The notes under the pieces are model-generated. The model made no database searches and had not been told where the DNA came from. It saw nothing but the letters and a program-made list of their open reading frames with translations. A program made the translations under genes and the position numbers. Shown in pieces: positions 1-9,435 of a DNA stretch of 64,000 bases (position 1 is the stretch's first letter; the number at the start of each line of letters is the position of its first letter). Source of the stretch: Bacillus sp. FJAT-28004 (GTDB taxonomy: Bacteria; Bacillota; Bacilli; Paenibacillales; Paenibacillaceae); contig NZ_LGHP01000001.1 of assembly GCF_001280845.1 (NCBI RefSeq), positions 3,436,418 to 3,500,417 on the forward strand, given 5' to 3'.

Positions 1-101
1 TTAGCAATCTCTGACAAAGATGCTCCCTCGTAGCCTGATTCCGTGAACATCGTCAGCGCTGCAAGCTTTATTCGTTCCGCCGTTGTAGGTTCAGCACTCA
101 T
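1..101 (-). CDS. TetR family transcriptional regulator, N-terminal fragment (cut by window edge)
   Basis: Only the first 33 codons lie in the window; the rest continues past base 1. The visible peptide starts MSAEPTTAERIKLAAL, followed by FTESGYEG and LSEIA, which is the first helix and the start of the helix-turn-helix of TetR-family repressors. A GGAGGG ribosome site lies eight bases before the ATG. Upstream there is a good sigma-A promoter overlapped at its start by an inverted repeat, which suggests autorepression. Ligand and targets cannot be told because the ligand-binding domain is outside the window. Confidence 0.85.
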   Translation of the reverse strand, partial: MSAEPTTAERIKLAALTMFTESGYEGASLSEIA

Positions 102-134
102 GTAATTCCCTCCGATCTGAGTTCGTTCCCCTTC

Positions 135-185
135 CTAACGAACGTTAGTCTCACAAATTTTAAGACGATATTATCATTTAGTCAA
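135..185 (-). promoter_or_regulatory. sigma-A promoter with overlapping palindromic operator for the tetR gene
   Basis: On the minus strand a -35 TTGACT (180-185) is followed after 17 bases by a -10 TAAAAT (157-162). Just downstream, at 135-148, lies an inverted repeat with arms CTAACG and CGTTAG around AA, at the expected transcription start and ahead of the tetR ribosome site. A palindrome of this size at this place is typical of TetR-family autoregulation. That the tetR product itself binds it is inference from position. Confidence 0.7.
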
Positions 186-203
186 GTTATACAAACCTTT
201 TTA

Positions 204-248
204 CAAAAAAAACCATGCATGCTCCTTTTTGGTGGAGATCATGCATGG
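204..248 (-). terminator. intrinsic terminator after the membrane-protein gene
   Basis: Arms CCATGCATG (213-221) and CATGCATGG (240-248) form a stem; on the minus strand it is followed by a run of U (A-run at 204-212). It lies just after the stop of the gene ending at 257. Confidence 0.75.
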
Positions 249-256
249 CTTTTGAA

Positions 257-694
257 TTATTGCTTTGAGGTTCGGTTATATTTTCTCCACAGCATAGAGC
301 CTGCATTAAAGATCATGCCTAATGCAATGCCAAGGAGCGTGACGATAACGTTCAAAATAAGGAAATAAACAAGCAGCAATCCAAAATCGACCGTATTGTC
401 CGATAGAGGCAGCACTTGGCTGAGCACAAATGCAAGAAGAACGCTAAACGGGATCCAGAACAAGAAGATGAAGATCGGAAAGTACCAATGCTGATTTCGA
501 AATAGCTTTACGATGGGTAAAGCAAACGCGATAATCATGATCGTGCAAATGATGTAGCTCCGCTCCACAATTCCGCTATAAAAATAAGCTGTATATAAAA
601 ACACATTACTCAAAGCGGCATAAATGGCACTCAATATCAGTACCGACCGCATCGATCGCCGAAACAACATTGGCTCCTTCGTGGCCTCTTCCAT
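257..694 (-). CDS. Four-helix membrane protein of unknown function
   Basis: A 145-residue protein with four hydrophobic segments (roughly residues 17-37, 46-64, 70-92 and 102-130), a basic N-terminal region and a basic tail ending RKYNRTSKQ. No catalytic motif or known family is recognised. Its ATG shares one base with the hisC stop codon (TAATG), so it is probably translated by coupling to hisC. A terminator follows 9 bases after its stop. The arrangement implies co-transcription with hisC, not a role in histidine synthesis. Confidence 0.75.
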   Translation of the reverse strand: MEEATKEPMLFRRSMRSVLILSAIYAALSNVFLYTAYFYSGIVERSYIICTIMIIAFALPIVKLFRNQHWYFPIFIFLFWIPFSVLLAFVLSQVLPLSDNTVDFGLLLVYFLILNVIVTLLGIALGMIFNAGSMLWRKYNRTSKQ

Positions 695-1755
695 TACATG
701 CCTACAATTTCTTGAAGTGCCTGAGTAAAGGCATCCATTTCTTCGTCCGTTCCGATGCTAACCCGCAAATACTCATTAATCCGAGGTTGATCGAAGTACC
801 GAACAAGCACGCCTTTATCGCGCAGCTGTACAAAAATGTCCTTAGCTGCTAGGGTCTTATGCGAAATAAAGACGAAATTCGCTTTCGAGTCCGTTGCAAC
901 AAAGCCGAGCTCCTGTACCTGCTCCGTTACACGCTCACGAGTTGCAATGACTTTTTCCGTCGTTTCTCGGAAATAAGCATCATCCTCGAATGAAGCAATG
1001 GCACCCGCTAAAGCAAGCCGATCCATCGTATATGAATTAAATGAATTTTTGATTCGATTCAGCCCATCAATCAATTCCTCGCTGCCAAAAGCAAAACCAA
1101 CGCGAAGGCCAGCGAGTGAACGGGATTTCGAGAGTGTTTGAACGACGAGCAAATTCGGATAATCCTTGATAAGCTCCACCGCTGATTGTCCGCCGAAGTC
1201 AATATAGGCCTCGTCAATAATAACAACCTGATTCGGGTTGCTTTCAAGCAATGTACGAATATTTTCGAGCGGGAGCAATTGAGCTGTCGGTGCATTCGGG
1301 TTCGGTATAATGATACCTCCGTTATCCGGATGAAACGCCTCGATTTGTACGTTAAACTGCTCGTCCAGCGCAATAAGCTCTGTTTGCAAACCATATAGCT
1401 TTGCATACACTTTATAGAAGCTGTACGTAATATCAGGGAACAGTATCGTCTTATCCGGATCAAAAAAAGCAGCGAACGCAAAAGCCAAAATTTCATCGGA
1501 ACCGTTGCCCGCAAATACTTGCTCTGCTCGCAAGCCGTAATAGGAAGCAGCCGCTTTCACTAGATCATCGCAGGTAGGATCCGGATATAGGCGCAAATCT
1601 GCATTCGCAGCCCCTTTGATGGCATCGATTACCTTCGGAGATGGTGGATACGGATTCTCATTCGTATTCAGTTTAATATAGGTTTTATCCTTAGGCTGCT
1701 CGCCTGGGACATAAGGCACTAGCGAAGCGGTCAGCGGACTCCAAAATTTACTCAA
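694..1755 (-). CDS. hisC: Histidinol-phosphate aminotransferase
   Basis: Predicted 353-residue cytosolic PLP enzyme converting imidazole-acetol phosphate and glutamate to histidinol phosphate; such enzymes often also serve aromatic amino acid synthesis. Class I/II aminotransferase features are clear: NTNENPYPPSP near the N-terminus, PNPNAPTA in mid-protein, DEAYIDF near 181, and the PLP-lysine motif TLSKSRSLAGLRVGF with Lys near 210. Length is normal. Two TTG codons are possible starts; the second (1755) is chosen because AAAGGAAG sits 8 bases before it and only 2 before the first. It is not in a his operon here; the downstream partner is a small membrane protein. Confidence 0.92.
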   Translation of the reverse strand: MSKFWSPLTASLVPYVPGEQPKDKTYIKLNTNENPYPPSPKVIDAIKGAANADLRLYPDPTCDDLVKAAASYYGLRAEQVFAGNGSDEILAFAFAAFFDPDKTILFPDITYSFYKVYAKLYGLQTELIALDEQFNVQIEAFHPDNGGIIIPNPNAPTAQLLPLENIRTLLESNPNQVVIIDEAYIDFGGQSAVELIKDYPNLLVVQTLSKSRSLAGLRVGFAFGSEELIDGLNRIKNSFNSYTMDRLALAGAIASFEDDAYFRETTEKVIATRERVTEQVQELGFVATDSKANFVFISHKTLAAKDIFVQLRDKGVLVRYFDQPRINEYLRVSIGTDEEMDAFTQALQEIVGM

Positions 1756-1829
1756 TGGCAATTCTTCCTTTCGTACTCGACATTTCTATCGCTTTTTTTC
1801 ATTTATTTTAACATTAACGGGTTTGTTAA

Positions 1830-2282
1830 TTACAGTGCCTGACGAACGACAAGCCTAGTCATCAGAAGCCCAAGCAGCGCGCCAAACGTATTAAGTATAA
1901 TATCGTCGATGTCGAAGCTGCCCACCCGCGTCAACATTTGAGTAAGCTCAACGACTGCGATCAGCATAACGGTGACAAAGGTAAGTCTAAATACTTTCAA
2001 GTACTTCTTATTTAATAAGGGCAGGAATATGCCAATCGGTATGAATAAGACAATGTTTCCGAATAAATTTTTGAACCAAATATCAGGGTTGAAATGATCA
2101 TAGTGGATGATATATTTTTTTATCGTATAAAGCGGAACCAGATTATAGTTGTACCCCTCGCCAAAGTAACGGCCTCGGTAAAATAATAGCCAGCACATCA
2201 TTAAGGTGTAAAACAAAGCAATTGCGATAATCAACATATTCAGCAGCGAGCTTTTGAATATGGCTTTCGAATCCCTCCGCAT
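1830..2282 (-). CDS. VanZ-like family membrane protein
   Basis: 150 residues with about four membrane helices. The family signature is visible as FGNIVLFIPIGIFLPLL in the middle and VELTQ...RVGSFDIDDIILNTFGALLG near the C-terminus, with the conserved Glu-Gln and Asp residues. VanZ-like proteins are common in Firmicutes; one enterococcal member raises teicoplanin resistance, but most have no assigned role. The start lies 3 bases after the stop of the phosphatase gene, so the three genes between 3502 and 1830 form one operon. The ribosome site is weak, which fits translational coupling. Confidence 0.85.
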   Translation of the reverse strand: MRRDSKAIFKSSLLNMLIIAIALFYTLMMCWLLFYRGRYFGEGYNYNLVPLYTIKKYIIHYDHFNPDIWFKNLFGNIVLFIPIGIFLPLLNKKYLKVFRLTFVTVMLIAVVELTQMLTRVGSFDIDDIILNTFGALLGLLMTRLVVRQAL

Positions 2283-2285
2283 CGC

Positions 2286-2999
2286 TTACAGTCTCCAAGG
2301 CACGGAATAGACTTTAAACTCTGCCGCTCCTGTAATCACCAGTCCGTTAAGCTGATGGCCTGTAGCACATCCTCCGTCAATGCCAATCTTACCTGTGCCG
2401 AACCAAATATCTGGTTTTCCATGAATATCGATGGTTTTGGTATGGCCGAAAATAACTGTTTTGCTCACATTTGTTGGCCTCTCAAGGAACGGCTGCTTTA
2501 TGTAAAGAAAGTCTCTGGCAGGCTGCTCTTTCCAATTCAAGTAATTAGGATTAAGACCCGCATGCACATATATAAAGTGTTCATCCTCATGATAATAAGG
2601 CAGGTTATCCAAAAAAGTCATGTGATGCGCGTAACGCTCTTGAACGGCTATTTTGGCTTGATCGATGACATACTCGATTGGACCTTGCTTAATTCCAGCA
2701 TAGCTCTCTGCGGTTTGCCTGCCGCCATGGCCAGTAAACTTAAGCAGCGCCTGCTCACTCCGCTCCAGCATAACATCAACGAGCCTCTCGTCGTGATTGC
2801 CTTGAACGGCAATTGCCCCGTCCTTTTGAACTAAGCTGATGACTTGCTCCACCACGTCCCTGCTTTGCGGACCCCGATCAACGAAATCGCCAAGCAGCAT
2901 AAGCTGATCCTCACCGGGACAATAATTCATAAGTGAAAGCAAATCATTAAACGGTGTATAACATCCATGAATATCACTAATCACAAGCGTTCGCTTCAT
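2286..2999 (-). CDS. Metallophosphoesterase of the PPP type (serine/threonine phosphatase-like)
   Basis: 237 residues. The ATG at 2999 is chosen because GGGGAGG stands eight bases before it and [14 protein letters not shown] is the standard family N-terminus. The metal-binding signature is complete: SDIHG near residue 8, GDFVDRG near 41, GNHDE near 72, and later HAGLNP and FGHT. This matches the bacterial PPP group (ApaH/PrpE-like), which hydrolyses phosphoproteins or dinucleoside polyphosphates; the substrate cannot be decided from sequence. Its ATG overlaps the stop of the GNAT gene (ATGA), so the two are translationally coupled. Confidence 0.85.
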   Translation of the reverse strand: MKRTLVISDIHGCYTPFNDLLSLMNYCPGEDQLMLLGDFVDRGPQSRDVVEQVISLVQKDGAIAVQGNHDERLVDVMLERSEQALLKFTGHGGRQTAESYAGIKQGPIEYVIDQAKIAVQERYAHHMTFLDNLPYYHEDEHFIYVHAGLNPNYLNWKEQPARDFLYIKQPFLERPTNVSKTVIFGHTKTIDIHGKPDIWFGTGKIGIDGGCATGHQLNGLVITGAAEFKVYSVPWRL

Positions 3000-3502
3000 A
3001 TACGCCTCCCCGAGATCACCAGATCTCTTTCTACACCATCCAGCACAGCTACCTTTGGCAAATGACCCCAAACCTCAAATCCAAACTTACGCAGCAGAGC
3101 GAGGCTCGGCTCATTATGTCCAAACACAAAACCAAGCAGCGTACTTATCCCTAACCGCGGACTTTCCTCGATCGCTTTCTGAATCAAAACCGTACCAAGA
3201 CCAAGCTTGCGGTATTCTTCTGCTATATAAATGCTGATTTCAGCTGTTGCGTTGTAAGCTGGTCTGCCATAAAACGATTGAAAACTAAACCAAGCTGCGA
3301 TTTCCCCTTCAATGAGCAGTACCCATAGCGGTCTGAAATTAGGAGAATGCTCATCAAACCACGCTTTTTTGCTAGCTACAGTAGCAGGCTCAAGATCCGC
3401 CGTCACCATTCTGCTTGCAATTGTTGAATTATAGATATCAACAATACGCTCCAGATCACTTAGCTGCGCATCGATAATTTCATATTTGAGCTCTCTGGTC
3501 AT
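2996..3502 (-). CDS. GNAT family N-acetyltransferase, phosphinothricin acetyltransferase-like
   Basis: 168 residues with the GNAT fold. It resembles the Pat/Bar/YwnH group: [17 protein letters not shown] near the N-terminus, the strand [19 protein letters not shown] carrying the acetyl-CoA loop (R-x-x-G-x-G variant), and [20 protein letters not shown] near the C-terminus. Members acetylate small amines such as phosphinothricin or methionine sulfoximine. The start at 3502 is preferred because GAGGTGG lies 6-8 bases before it; an in-frame GTG three codons earlier lacks a site. It is the first gene of the GNAT-phosphatase-VanZ operon. Confidence 0.85.
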   Translation of the reverse strand: MTRELKYEIIDAQLSDLERIVDIYNSTIASRMVTADLEPATVASKKAWFDEHSPNFRPLWVLLIEGEIAAWFSFQSFYGRPAYNATAEISIYIAEEYRKLGLGTVLIQKAIEESPRLGISTLLGFVFGHNEPSLALLRKFGFEVWGHLPKVAVLDGVERDLVISGRRI

Positions 3503-3645
3503 GCTCGCCACCTCTTACCCTTCTACGTCTAGATGGATGCTGCTTTAAATAGGCCTATTCCAACTTTGACAAATTATATCACAACGCCGAATGATTAAGC
3601 ATCTATGCTTACATGATAGATTCCTTCTATGGAGACACCGTTTCT

Positions 3646-4248
3646 TCAAAACCCTTGTTCCATTCGGTACTTGTTATAATCGGCAGGCGTGTTGAGATTG
3701 GTAAAAATAGACGCGCCACGCTGCTCTTGCGGAGTAACCTCGAGCGTTTGAAGCCGGCGCAGCAGTCCCATTAAACGGAAATCCCGATCCTCTAGCGCTT
3801 CTTCTATTTGCGACACAATTCTAGTATGATATAGGGCGTGAAAAGGTTGATTAGGTGTGTGGATCACATCTACTCCTTTGTCCACATAAGCGAGAAGCTC
3901 AGAAAACAATGCTTCTGACAATTGCGGCATATCGCACGCCATAACAAATACGTAACCCTCAGCAATCATTGACAAGCCTGCATGCAACCCCGATAACGGG
4001 CCGCACTCTGGGTAACGATCCAACGCAAAACTAACTTTCTCTCCTAATTCTTCAAGGCTCTCACGATAAAGCGCTTCACGCTGCAACGACCCTACCGAAA
4101 CAACCACATGCTGCACGAGTCCCGTGAGTTGTTCTACGAGCCGGTACAGCAGCGGCTTACCTTCAATAATCAGCAGCGCTTTATCGACCCCCATCCTCGT
4201 ACTTAAACCGCCAGCTAGTATCAAGCCATGAATGTTGTGCTTTGCCAT
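3646..4248 (-). CDS. mobA: Molybdenum cofactor guanylyltransferase
   Basis: 200 residues. MobA transfers GMP from GTP to molybdopterin to make the guanine dinucleotide cofactor. The nucleotidyltransferase signature LAGGLSTRMGVDK lies at residues 11-23, and FVMACDMPQLS with the metal-binding Asp is near 100. The length is typical. The start at 4248 follows GGGAGGG with normal spacing; an upstream in-frame extension has no ribosome site and reads through the glnS terminator. No other moa/moe genes are nearby, so this is a detached cofactor gene. Confidence 0.88.
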   Translation of the reverse strand: MAKHNIHGLILAGGLSTRMGVDKALLIIEGKPLLYRLVEQLTGLVQHVVVSVGSLQREALYRESLEELGEKVSFALDRYPECGPLSGLHAGLSMIAEGYVFVMACDMPQLSEALFSELLAYVDKGVDVIHTPNQPFHALYHTRIVSQIEEALEDRDFRLMGLLRRLQTLEVTPQEQRGASIFTNLNTPADYNKYRMEQGF

Positions 4249-4276
4249 CTTCTCACCCTCCCTCTGAACAGAAAGA

Positions 4277-4308
4277 AAGCCTGCCGAGCGCTCAGGCAAG
4301 GCAGGCTT
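4277..4308 (-). terminator. terminator after glnS
   Basis: Perfect 9-bp stem, arms AAGCCTGCC (4277-4285) and GGCAGGCTT (4300-4308), followed on the minus strand by a short U-rich stretch (TCTTTCT). It lies 16 bases past the glnS stop. Confidence 0.65.
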
Positions 4309-4323
4309 CTATTATTTTCCGGC

Positions 4324-5997
4324 TTACGCCTTGGACGGATCGAACGAACTCTTCAGTGAAACGATGCGGTTGAAAGCAAGTTTCTCACCAGTCGTATCCT
4401 TCGGATCTACGTTAAAGTAGCCGTGACGGAAAAATTGGAACTTGTCGCTGCCGACTGCATTTTTCATATTGGGCTCTACGAAACCTTGCAGCACTTCCAG
4501 TGAATTCGGGTTGATGCATTCCATGAAAGGTTTGCCTTCATCTTCTGCTTCGCTCGTAATAAGCGGCTCAAACAACCGGAACTCAGCAGCAATGGCTTGA
4601 GAAGCTTCTATCCAGTGAATGGTCCCTTTCACTTTACGTTCATTAAAGCCAGAACCACTCTTCGTCTTCACATCATAGGTACAGTGCAGCTCAATCACAT
4701 TGCCCTCTACATCCTTAATGGCCTCTTGGCAAGTAATAAAGTATGCATGCTTCAAACGCACTTCATTGCCAGGGAATAGACGGAAATATTTGTTCGGAGG
4801 ATTTTCCATGAAATCATCCTGTTCAATATAAATCTCACGGGAAAACGGAATTTGACGCGTTCCCATCTCTTCGTTTTCTGCATTGTTTTCCGCATCGAGC
4901 AGCTCGGTTTGGCCTTCTGGATAGTTCGTAATGACCACTTTAAGCGGGCGCAATACCGCCATTGTACGAAGTGCCTTCAGCTTCAAGTCTTCTCTTATAA
5001 AATGCTCAAGGTTGCGCTCATCCACAAGGCTGTTGCTTTTCGACACACCGATCTCACGGCAGAAAGCACGCAAAGATTCCGGTGTGTAGCCTTTGCGGCG
5101 CAAGCCGCTAATCGTTGGCATACGTGGATCGTCCCAGCCGTCTACAGCCGCTTCATCCACCAATTGCTTAAGCTTGCGTTTGCTCATAACGGTGTTCGTT
5201 ACGTTCAAACGGGCAAATTCATATTGATGAGGTGTGGACGCCATCTCACATTCAGCTACTGTCCAATCATAGAGTGGACGGTGATCCTCAAACTCTAGCG
5301 TACAAATGGAATGCGTGATGCCTTCAATCGCATCGCTTAGCGGGTGAGCATAGTCATACATCGGATAGATGCACCAAGCATCGCCCGTGCGGTGATGATG
5401 CGTATGCGAAATACGATATAAAACCGGATCACGCAAAGTAATGTTCGGAGAAGCCATATCAATCTTGGCGCGAAGCACCTTTTCGCCGTCCTTGAATTCA
5501 CCTGCGCGCATGCGTGCGAACAAATCAAGGTTCTCCTCTACTGTACGGTTCCGATAAGGACTTTCCTTGCCTGGCTCTGTCAACGTACCGCGAAACTCGC
5601 GCATTTGCTCAGCCGTCAGATCGCATACATAAGCTTTACCCTTTTGAATAAGAAGCACCGCACGGTTGTATAGCTCTTCAAAATAATCCGACGCAAAACG
5701 AAGCTCGTCCCACTCGAAGCCAAGCCAGCGGACATCCTCTTGAATAGATTCCACATACTCTGTATCTTCTTTTATCGGATTCGTATCATCGAAACGCAAA
5801 TTTGTCTTGCCCTTAAATTCGTCTGCCAGCTCAAAGTTCAGACAAATCGACTTGGCATGTCCAATATGCAAATAGCCGTTCGGCTCTGGCGGAAAACGAG
5901 TGACAATTTCTTGCACATGGCCGCTCTTCAAATCTTCGACTACAATGTTTTTTATAAAATTCGAGGATGAGGACTTGTTCTCTACTGCATTCTCCAT
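4324..5997 (-). CDS. glnS: Glutaminyl-tRNA synthetase
   Basis: 557-residue class I aminoacyl-tRNA synthetase charging tRNA-Gln with glutamine. Seen: [18 protein letters not shown] (HIGH motif, about 29-46), [22 protein letters not shown] typical of the Gln/Glu group, and VMSKRKL as the KMSKS loop; the C-terminal part has the beta-barrel anticodon-binding region. The ATG at 5997 gives the usual length; longer in-frame extensions upstream are not credible. Many Firmicutes lack GlnRS and amidate Glu-tRNA-Gln instead, so its presence fits a Paenibacillus-type genome. No T-box leader is visible in the short upstream gap. Confidence 0.95.
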   Translation of the reverse strand: MENAVENKSSSSNFIKNIVVEDLKSGHVQEIVTRFPPEPNGYLHIGHAKSICLNFELADEFKGKTNLRFDDTNPIKEDTEYVESIQEDVRWLGFEWDELRFASDYFEELYNRAVLLIQKGKAYVCDLTAEQMREFRGTLTEPGKESPYRNRTVEENLDLFARMRAGEFKDGEKVLRAKIDMASPNITLRDPVLYRISHTHHHRTGDAWCIYPMYDYAHPLSDAIEGITHSICTLEFEDHRPLYDWTVAECEMASTPHQYEFARLNVTNTVMSKRKLKQLVDEAAVDGWDDPRMPTISGLRRKGYTPESLRAFCREIGVSKSNSLVDERNLEHFIREDLKLKALRTMAVLRPLKVVITNYPEGQTELLDAENNAENEEMGTRQIPFSREIYIEQDDFMENPPNKYFRLFPGNEVRLKHAYFITCQEAIKDVEGNVIELHCTYDVKTKSGSGFNERKVKGTIHWIEASQAIAAEFRLFEPLITSEAEDEGKPFMECINPNSLEVLQGFVEPNMKNAVGSDKFQFFRHGYFNVDPKDTTGEKLAFNRIVSLKSSFDPSKA

Positions 5998-6112
5998 CTG
6001 CGACCAACCTTTCCCACGGAAAATATTTATCCTCTTATAATACACAAATTCCCGTGAAATTATAATACTCTGTATATATGAACCACTTTCTGAGCAAGCT
6101 GGCGAACCGATC

Positions 6113-7483
6113 TTAAAACCGAATGACGCCAGACGAGTAGAGAAAGACAAGCAGTACCAAAATAGGCGCCACGTAACGCAGCATGAATCCCCATAACCGA
6201 AGCCACCACGCAGTCAAACCTGATTCCTCAGCCGCTCCTTTCCATGCATAGCCGACAAACAAGGTAACCACCAGCCCTCCGAGCGGCAGCACGATATTCG
6301 AGCATACAAAATCCACCCAATCAAAAAACGACTTTCCTCCAAACGTAAGCCAAGGTACTTTGTCTCCAAGAGATAAAGCCGATGGCACTCCGACAAGGAA
6401 GCACAGAAAGGTCAACAAGATAACGGAGAATCTGCGGCTCCAGCCGAATGCCTCACGAACGAATGCTACTGGCACTTCAAGCAGGGAAACGGTTGAAGTA
6501 AGCGCCGCAAAGGATAGCAGCAAGAAGAACAAACCGCCAAACAACCATCCTAGCGGCATGGCTGAGAATGCAGCCGGCAGCGCTACGAACACGAGTCCAG
6601 GACCTTGAGAAGGTTCTAATCCAAAGGCGAACGTTGTTGGGAAAATGATCAAGCCTGCTAGAAACGCGTAGATTAAGTCGCCGAGACCGATAGCTACCGT
6701 AGCCATCCCAAGCGATTGCCGCTTATCAACATAAGCACCGTAAGTCATAATCGCCCCCATGCCAAGCGACAAGGAGAAAAACGCATGACCGAGCGCCACA
6801 AGCACAGACTCTGCTGTCAGCTTGCTAAAATCAGGCTTCAGAAAAAAGGATACTCCCTCCGCCGCTCCCTCTAATGACAGTGCCCGCACACAAAGCACAA
6901 TGAGCAAAATAACGAGCCCCGGGATAAAAATCTTATTAAACTTTTCGATGCCAGCCGACACGCCACGGATGATGACGAAGCCTGTTAGAAGCATAATGAT
7001 GAATTGCCAGAACACAGGCATCCAGCTTGCATTAAAATCGCTGAACAGCACTGAAAAATCTTGATGCTCAAACAGTTTCCCCGTAAAGGACAACAATGCG
7101 TAATGCAAGGTCCAGCCAGCGACTACCGCATAAAAGGACAAAATAACGAACGCACCCAATACGGTAATAAAACCAAAGCCGCCCCAAATCTTTTGGCCGC
7201 TAAGCCGAATGAATGAAGTAGACGCATTGCCGCGTCCGCCCCGGCCTACTGCCAGTTCAGCCAGCAACACCGGCAAGCCGACGAGCAGCAGGCATATAAT
7301 GAAGAGCAAGAAAAAAGCCGCGCCTCCGTATAGGCCCGTAATATAAGGAAACTTCCACATATTCCCAAGACCAACTGCGCTTCCGATTGCCGCCAAAATA
7401 AATCCCGAGGATGTAAACCTCTCCTTGGCACCTTGTCCTTGTCCTTCGCCTTGCAAGGATTCTGTTTGATCTTGCTTCTTCAT
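6113..7483 (-). CDS. Sodium-dependent amino acid symporter, NSS/SNF family
   Basis: 456 residues with about 11-12 membrane helices. The N-terminal family signature is clear: [22 protein letters not shown] with the unwound TM1 sodium and substrate site, then [19 protein letters not shown] and LLAELAVGR. Bacterial members (LeuT, MhsT, TnaT types) import amino acids with sodium; the exact substrate cannot be read from the sequence. The ATG is preceded by GGAGGGGGAG. It is transcribed toward glnS, 115 bases away, with promoter-like AT-rich sequence between them, so probably a separate unit. Confidence 0.92.
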   Translation of the reverse strand: MKKQDQTESLQGEGQGQGAKERFTSSGFILAAIGSAVGLGNMWKFPYITGLYGGAAFFLLFIICLLLVGLPVLLAELAVGRGGRGNASTSFIRLSGQKIWGGFGFITVLGAFVILSFYAVVAGWTLHYALLSFTGKLFEHQDFSVLFSDFNASWMPVFWQFIIMLLTGFVIIRGVSAGIEKFNKIFIPGLVILLIVLCVRALSLEGAAEGVSFFLKPDFSKLTAESVLVALGHAFFSLSLGMGAIMTYGAYVDKRQSLGMATVAIGLGDLIYAFLAGLIIFPTTFAFGLEPSQGPGLVFVALPAAFSAMPLGWLFGGLFFLLLSFAALTSTVSLLEVPVAFVREAFGWSRRFSVILLTFLCFLVGVPSALSLGDKVPWLTFGGKSFFDWVDFVCSNIVLPLGGLVVTLFVGYAWKGAAEESGLTAWWLRLWGFMLRYVAPILVLLVFLYSSGVIRF

Positions 7484-7616
7484 GTGCTCCCCCTCCTAAA
7501 TGCTGCGCTCTCCGCTATTCATCCACTGTACTGATGGGTAGTATGACCATTTTTGAAAAATATATCTACATGCATACATACTGACCGTGCATAGGCTTCA
7601 TAAGGAAACCTTGATT

Positions 7617-7643
7617 CTCCTGCTGTATATAGCAGGAGTTTTT
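7617..7643 (+). terminator. terminator-like hairpin without an assigned gene
   Basis: Perfect stem CTCCTGCT / AGCAGGAG with a 6-base loop followed by five T. No plus-strand gene is visible upstream; the symporter gene is on the other strand. It may end an unrecognised small transcript. Confidence 0.55.
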
Positions 7644-8003
7644 CCTATATTGCCGCCGCGATCAAGCCCTCGGAACAAGAGTAAATATCTCTTGGTCGGA
7701 AGCTTGAAACCAATTACTTACACCCCACATATTTCACACTCTCTACCCACAGCCTCGTTCCACTTAAGTTTTATACATGCAGTCCTGATCGATGCGAGAG
7801 GAAAATAATTATTTATGCATAAACAAACCTTAATTTTAACTTAGGATATAACCATTTTAAATCGTATAAAATCCAGATAAATTAAGAGATTATTATATTT
7901 AAATCCTCAAAACCCTCGTAAAACTATTTGCATATTTTTAACCTAAATATCAAATGAGAAAAGTCTCAATATAACGCTTCTTCAGGTATCATTAGACATA
8001 AAA

Positions 8004-8038
8004 AAATGGACAGAACGAATAATCGTTTCTGTCCATTT
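8004..8038 (-). terminator. minus-strand terminator in the gene-poor region
   Basis: A stem of about 15 bp (AAATGGACAGAA-CGA against TCGTTTCTGTCCATTT, one bulged base, loop ATAA), followed on the minus strand by a run of U (A-run 7998-8006). It could end a long 3' tail of gpx or a separate RNA. Confidence 0.65.
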
Positions 8039-8641
8039 CCAACCCTTAATCCCAGGTAAAGGAGTATCTTATAAGTAGAATTATTTTTGAAAAGATGAAG
8101 CACTGGAGCCACTGTATGACCTGAAAATAAGACTAACCATTGACTCCTAAACTTGCGGTAGAGCCGATCTTTTTCACCTGAGAAGCGGTGTATGATTAGG
8201 ATGCTGTCCCCATTGAAAATGCTCTATTGTCCGCTATTTCACACTTCATTAACGTTGAGGTTTAGATTATGCTTTTCACAGTTCTCTGCTTCCATAATCA
8301 AGATTGCACCTACCATATGATAGCGATGAATCATCTTCGTTAACCTGTGAAACAGGATTCTATTGTATGTTTCTCAAAGGACTAAGATACTTCTAGCTTC
8401 TTCTGCTTAACTCTAGGCTTTAATTTCGTTTGCTATAACGAGCTCTAGGATAACAATCTCTACATTATAGCTAAACGAAATTAGTGTCGAAGCATAGTCC
8501 CTCATACGGGAAAATGTACGATAACAAGGCATCCACTCGCCATCAAACGCCAGTCTTGCCTACAAAACGACTAAAACAACCATTAAATGGGCTTTTTTTC
8601 GCCGGGAAGCCGCATGTATTTCATTTTTTAGTGAGGGAGCA

Positions 8642-9187
8642 CTAAAGCAGCTGCTCGATATTGGCCTTCATATCGGAAGGTTCATCGGTCGATTCGAACC
8701 GTTTTACGACATTCCCTTCACGATCGATCAGGAATTTCGTGAAGTTCCATTTGACTGAGTTGCCCTCGAGATAATGAGGCAGCTTCTCCGAAAGAAAAGC
8801 ATTAAGCATTTTACCGCTAGGGTTGCTTGTGTCAAAACCTTCAAAAGGAGCATCTTCCGTTAATTGCTTGAATAGAGGATGAGCAGTTTCGTCCCGAACA
8901 TCAGTTTTCTCAAAAAGCGGGAATGTCACCCCGTAGTTCAACTGGCAAAAACTTTGGACATCTGAGTTTGCACCCGGCTCCTGTTCACCAAACTGATTAC
9001 TTGGAAAACCAAGAATCTCAAGACCTTGGTCTTTGTATTCTACATATAGCTTTTGTAATTCAGCGTACTGCGGTGTAAAGCCGCATTTGCTTGCTGTATT
9101 GACGACAATTAGCACCTTACCTTTATATTGTTCCATACTTTGTTGTTGACCGTTAATGCCCTGCAGCTCATGCGAGTAAATGCTCAT
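8642..9187 (-). CDS. Glutathione peroxidase-family thiol peroxidase
   Basis: 181 residues, the usual size for bacterial GPx (BsaA/GpxA group). The cysteine-type catalytic site is intact: VNTASKCGFTPQY with the peroxidatic Cys35, FPSNQFGEQEPG with the conserved Gln, and KWNFTKFLID with the Trp-Asn pair. Bacterial members usually reduce organic and hydrogen peroxides with thioredoxin rather than glutathione. GAGGAGG precedes the ATG. A perfect palindrome of the OhrR/MarR type (9225-9248) lies about 40 bases upstream, suggesting induction by organic peroxides. It is a single-gene unit. Confidence 0.92.
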   Translation of the reverse strand: MSIYSHELQGINGQQQSMEQYKGKVLIVVNTASKCGFTPQYAELQKLYVEYKDQGLEILGFPSNQFGEQEPGANSDVQSFCQLNYGVTFPLFEKTDVRDETAHPLFKQLTEDAPFEGFDTSNPSGKMLNAFLSEKLPHYLEGNSVKWNFTKFLIDREGNVVKRFESTDEPSDMKANIEQLL

Positions 9188-9224
9188 TGCTTTTTGCCTC
9201 CTCTATTCTATGTGAGTTTCAATA

Positions 9225-9248
9225 AATTAAATTGTATGCAATTTAATT
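9225..9248. promoter_or_regulatory. OhrR-like palindromic operator upstream of gpx
   Basis: Perfect 10-bp arms AATTAAATTG (9225-9234) and CAATTTAATT (9239-9248) around TATG. The core AATTGTATGCAATT closely resembles the operator bound by the peroxide-sensing MarR-family repressor OhrR in Bacillus. It lies 38-61 bases before the gpx start codon. Binding by an OhrR homologue is inference; no ohrR gene is in the window. Confidence 0.6.
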
Positions 9249-9367
9249 GTTAACATAGAATACCATGAAAAACAAAAGACTGTCAAACCCGAATTCTTTA
9301 ACGAAAGATTATTTTCCGCTCGGTATACTACGGTACTGCTAGCAAGTGATTTTTTTAAAACTAATAT

Positions 9368-9410
9368 AAAAAAAAAGACCGCCCCTCTTGCGCGTTCTCT
9401 CGCGCATGAG
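9368..9410 (-). terminator. terminator of the ccdC-DUF2252 unit
   Basis: Stem CTCTTGCGCG (9385-9394) against CGCGCATGAG (9401-9410), one mismatch, followed on the minus strand by a spacer and a long U-run (A-run 9368-9376). It lies 26 bases past the DUF2252 stop. Confidence 0.55.
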
Positions 9411-9435
9411 TGCAGTCCTGCTCTGATGATCTAAT

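Larger units (their letters stand above)
7484..8641. other. 1.16-kb region with no convincing gene
   Basis: No reading frame here has a ribosome site and a recognisable product. It holds a plus-strand terminator-like hairpin (7617-7643), a minus-strand terminator-like hairpin (8004-8038) and a long inverted repeat with arms at 8421-8438 and 8465-8483. The left half is strongly AT-rich. It may contain an unannotated RNA or the remains of decayed genes. Confidence 0.6.

Noticed and set aside
5998..6112. T-box leader for glnS
   Set aside because: The gap is too short and lacks the conserved T-box sequence and a terminator.
7587..7808. A 73-codon plus-strand frame
   Set aside because: It spans the terminator-like hairpin at 7617-7643, lacks a ribosome site and has no recognisable domain.
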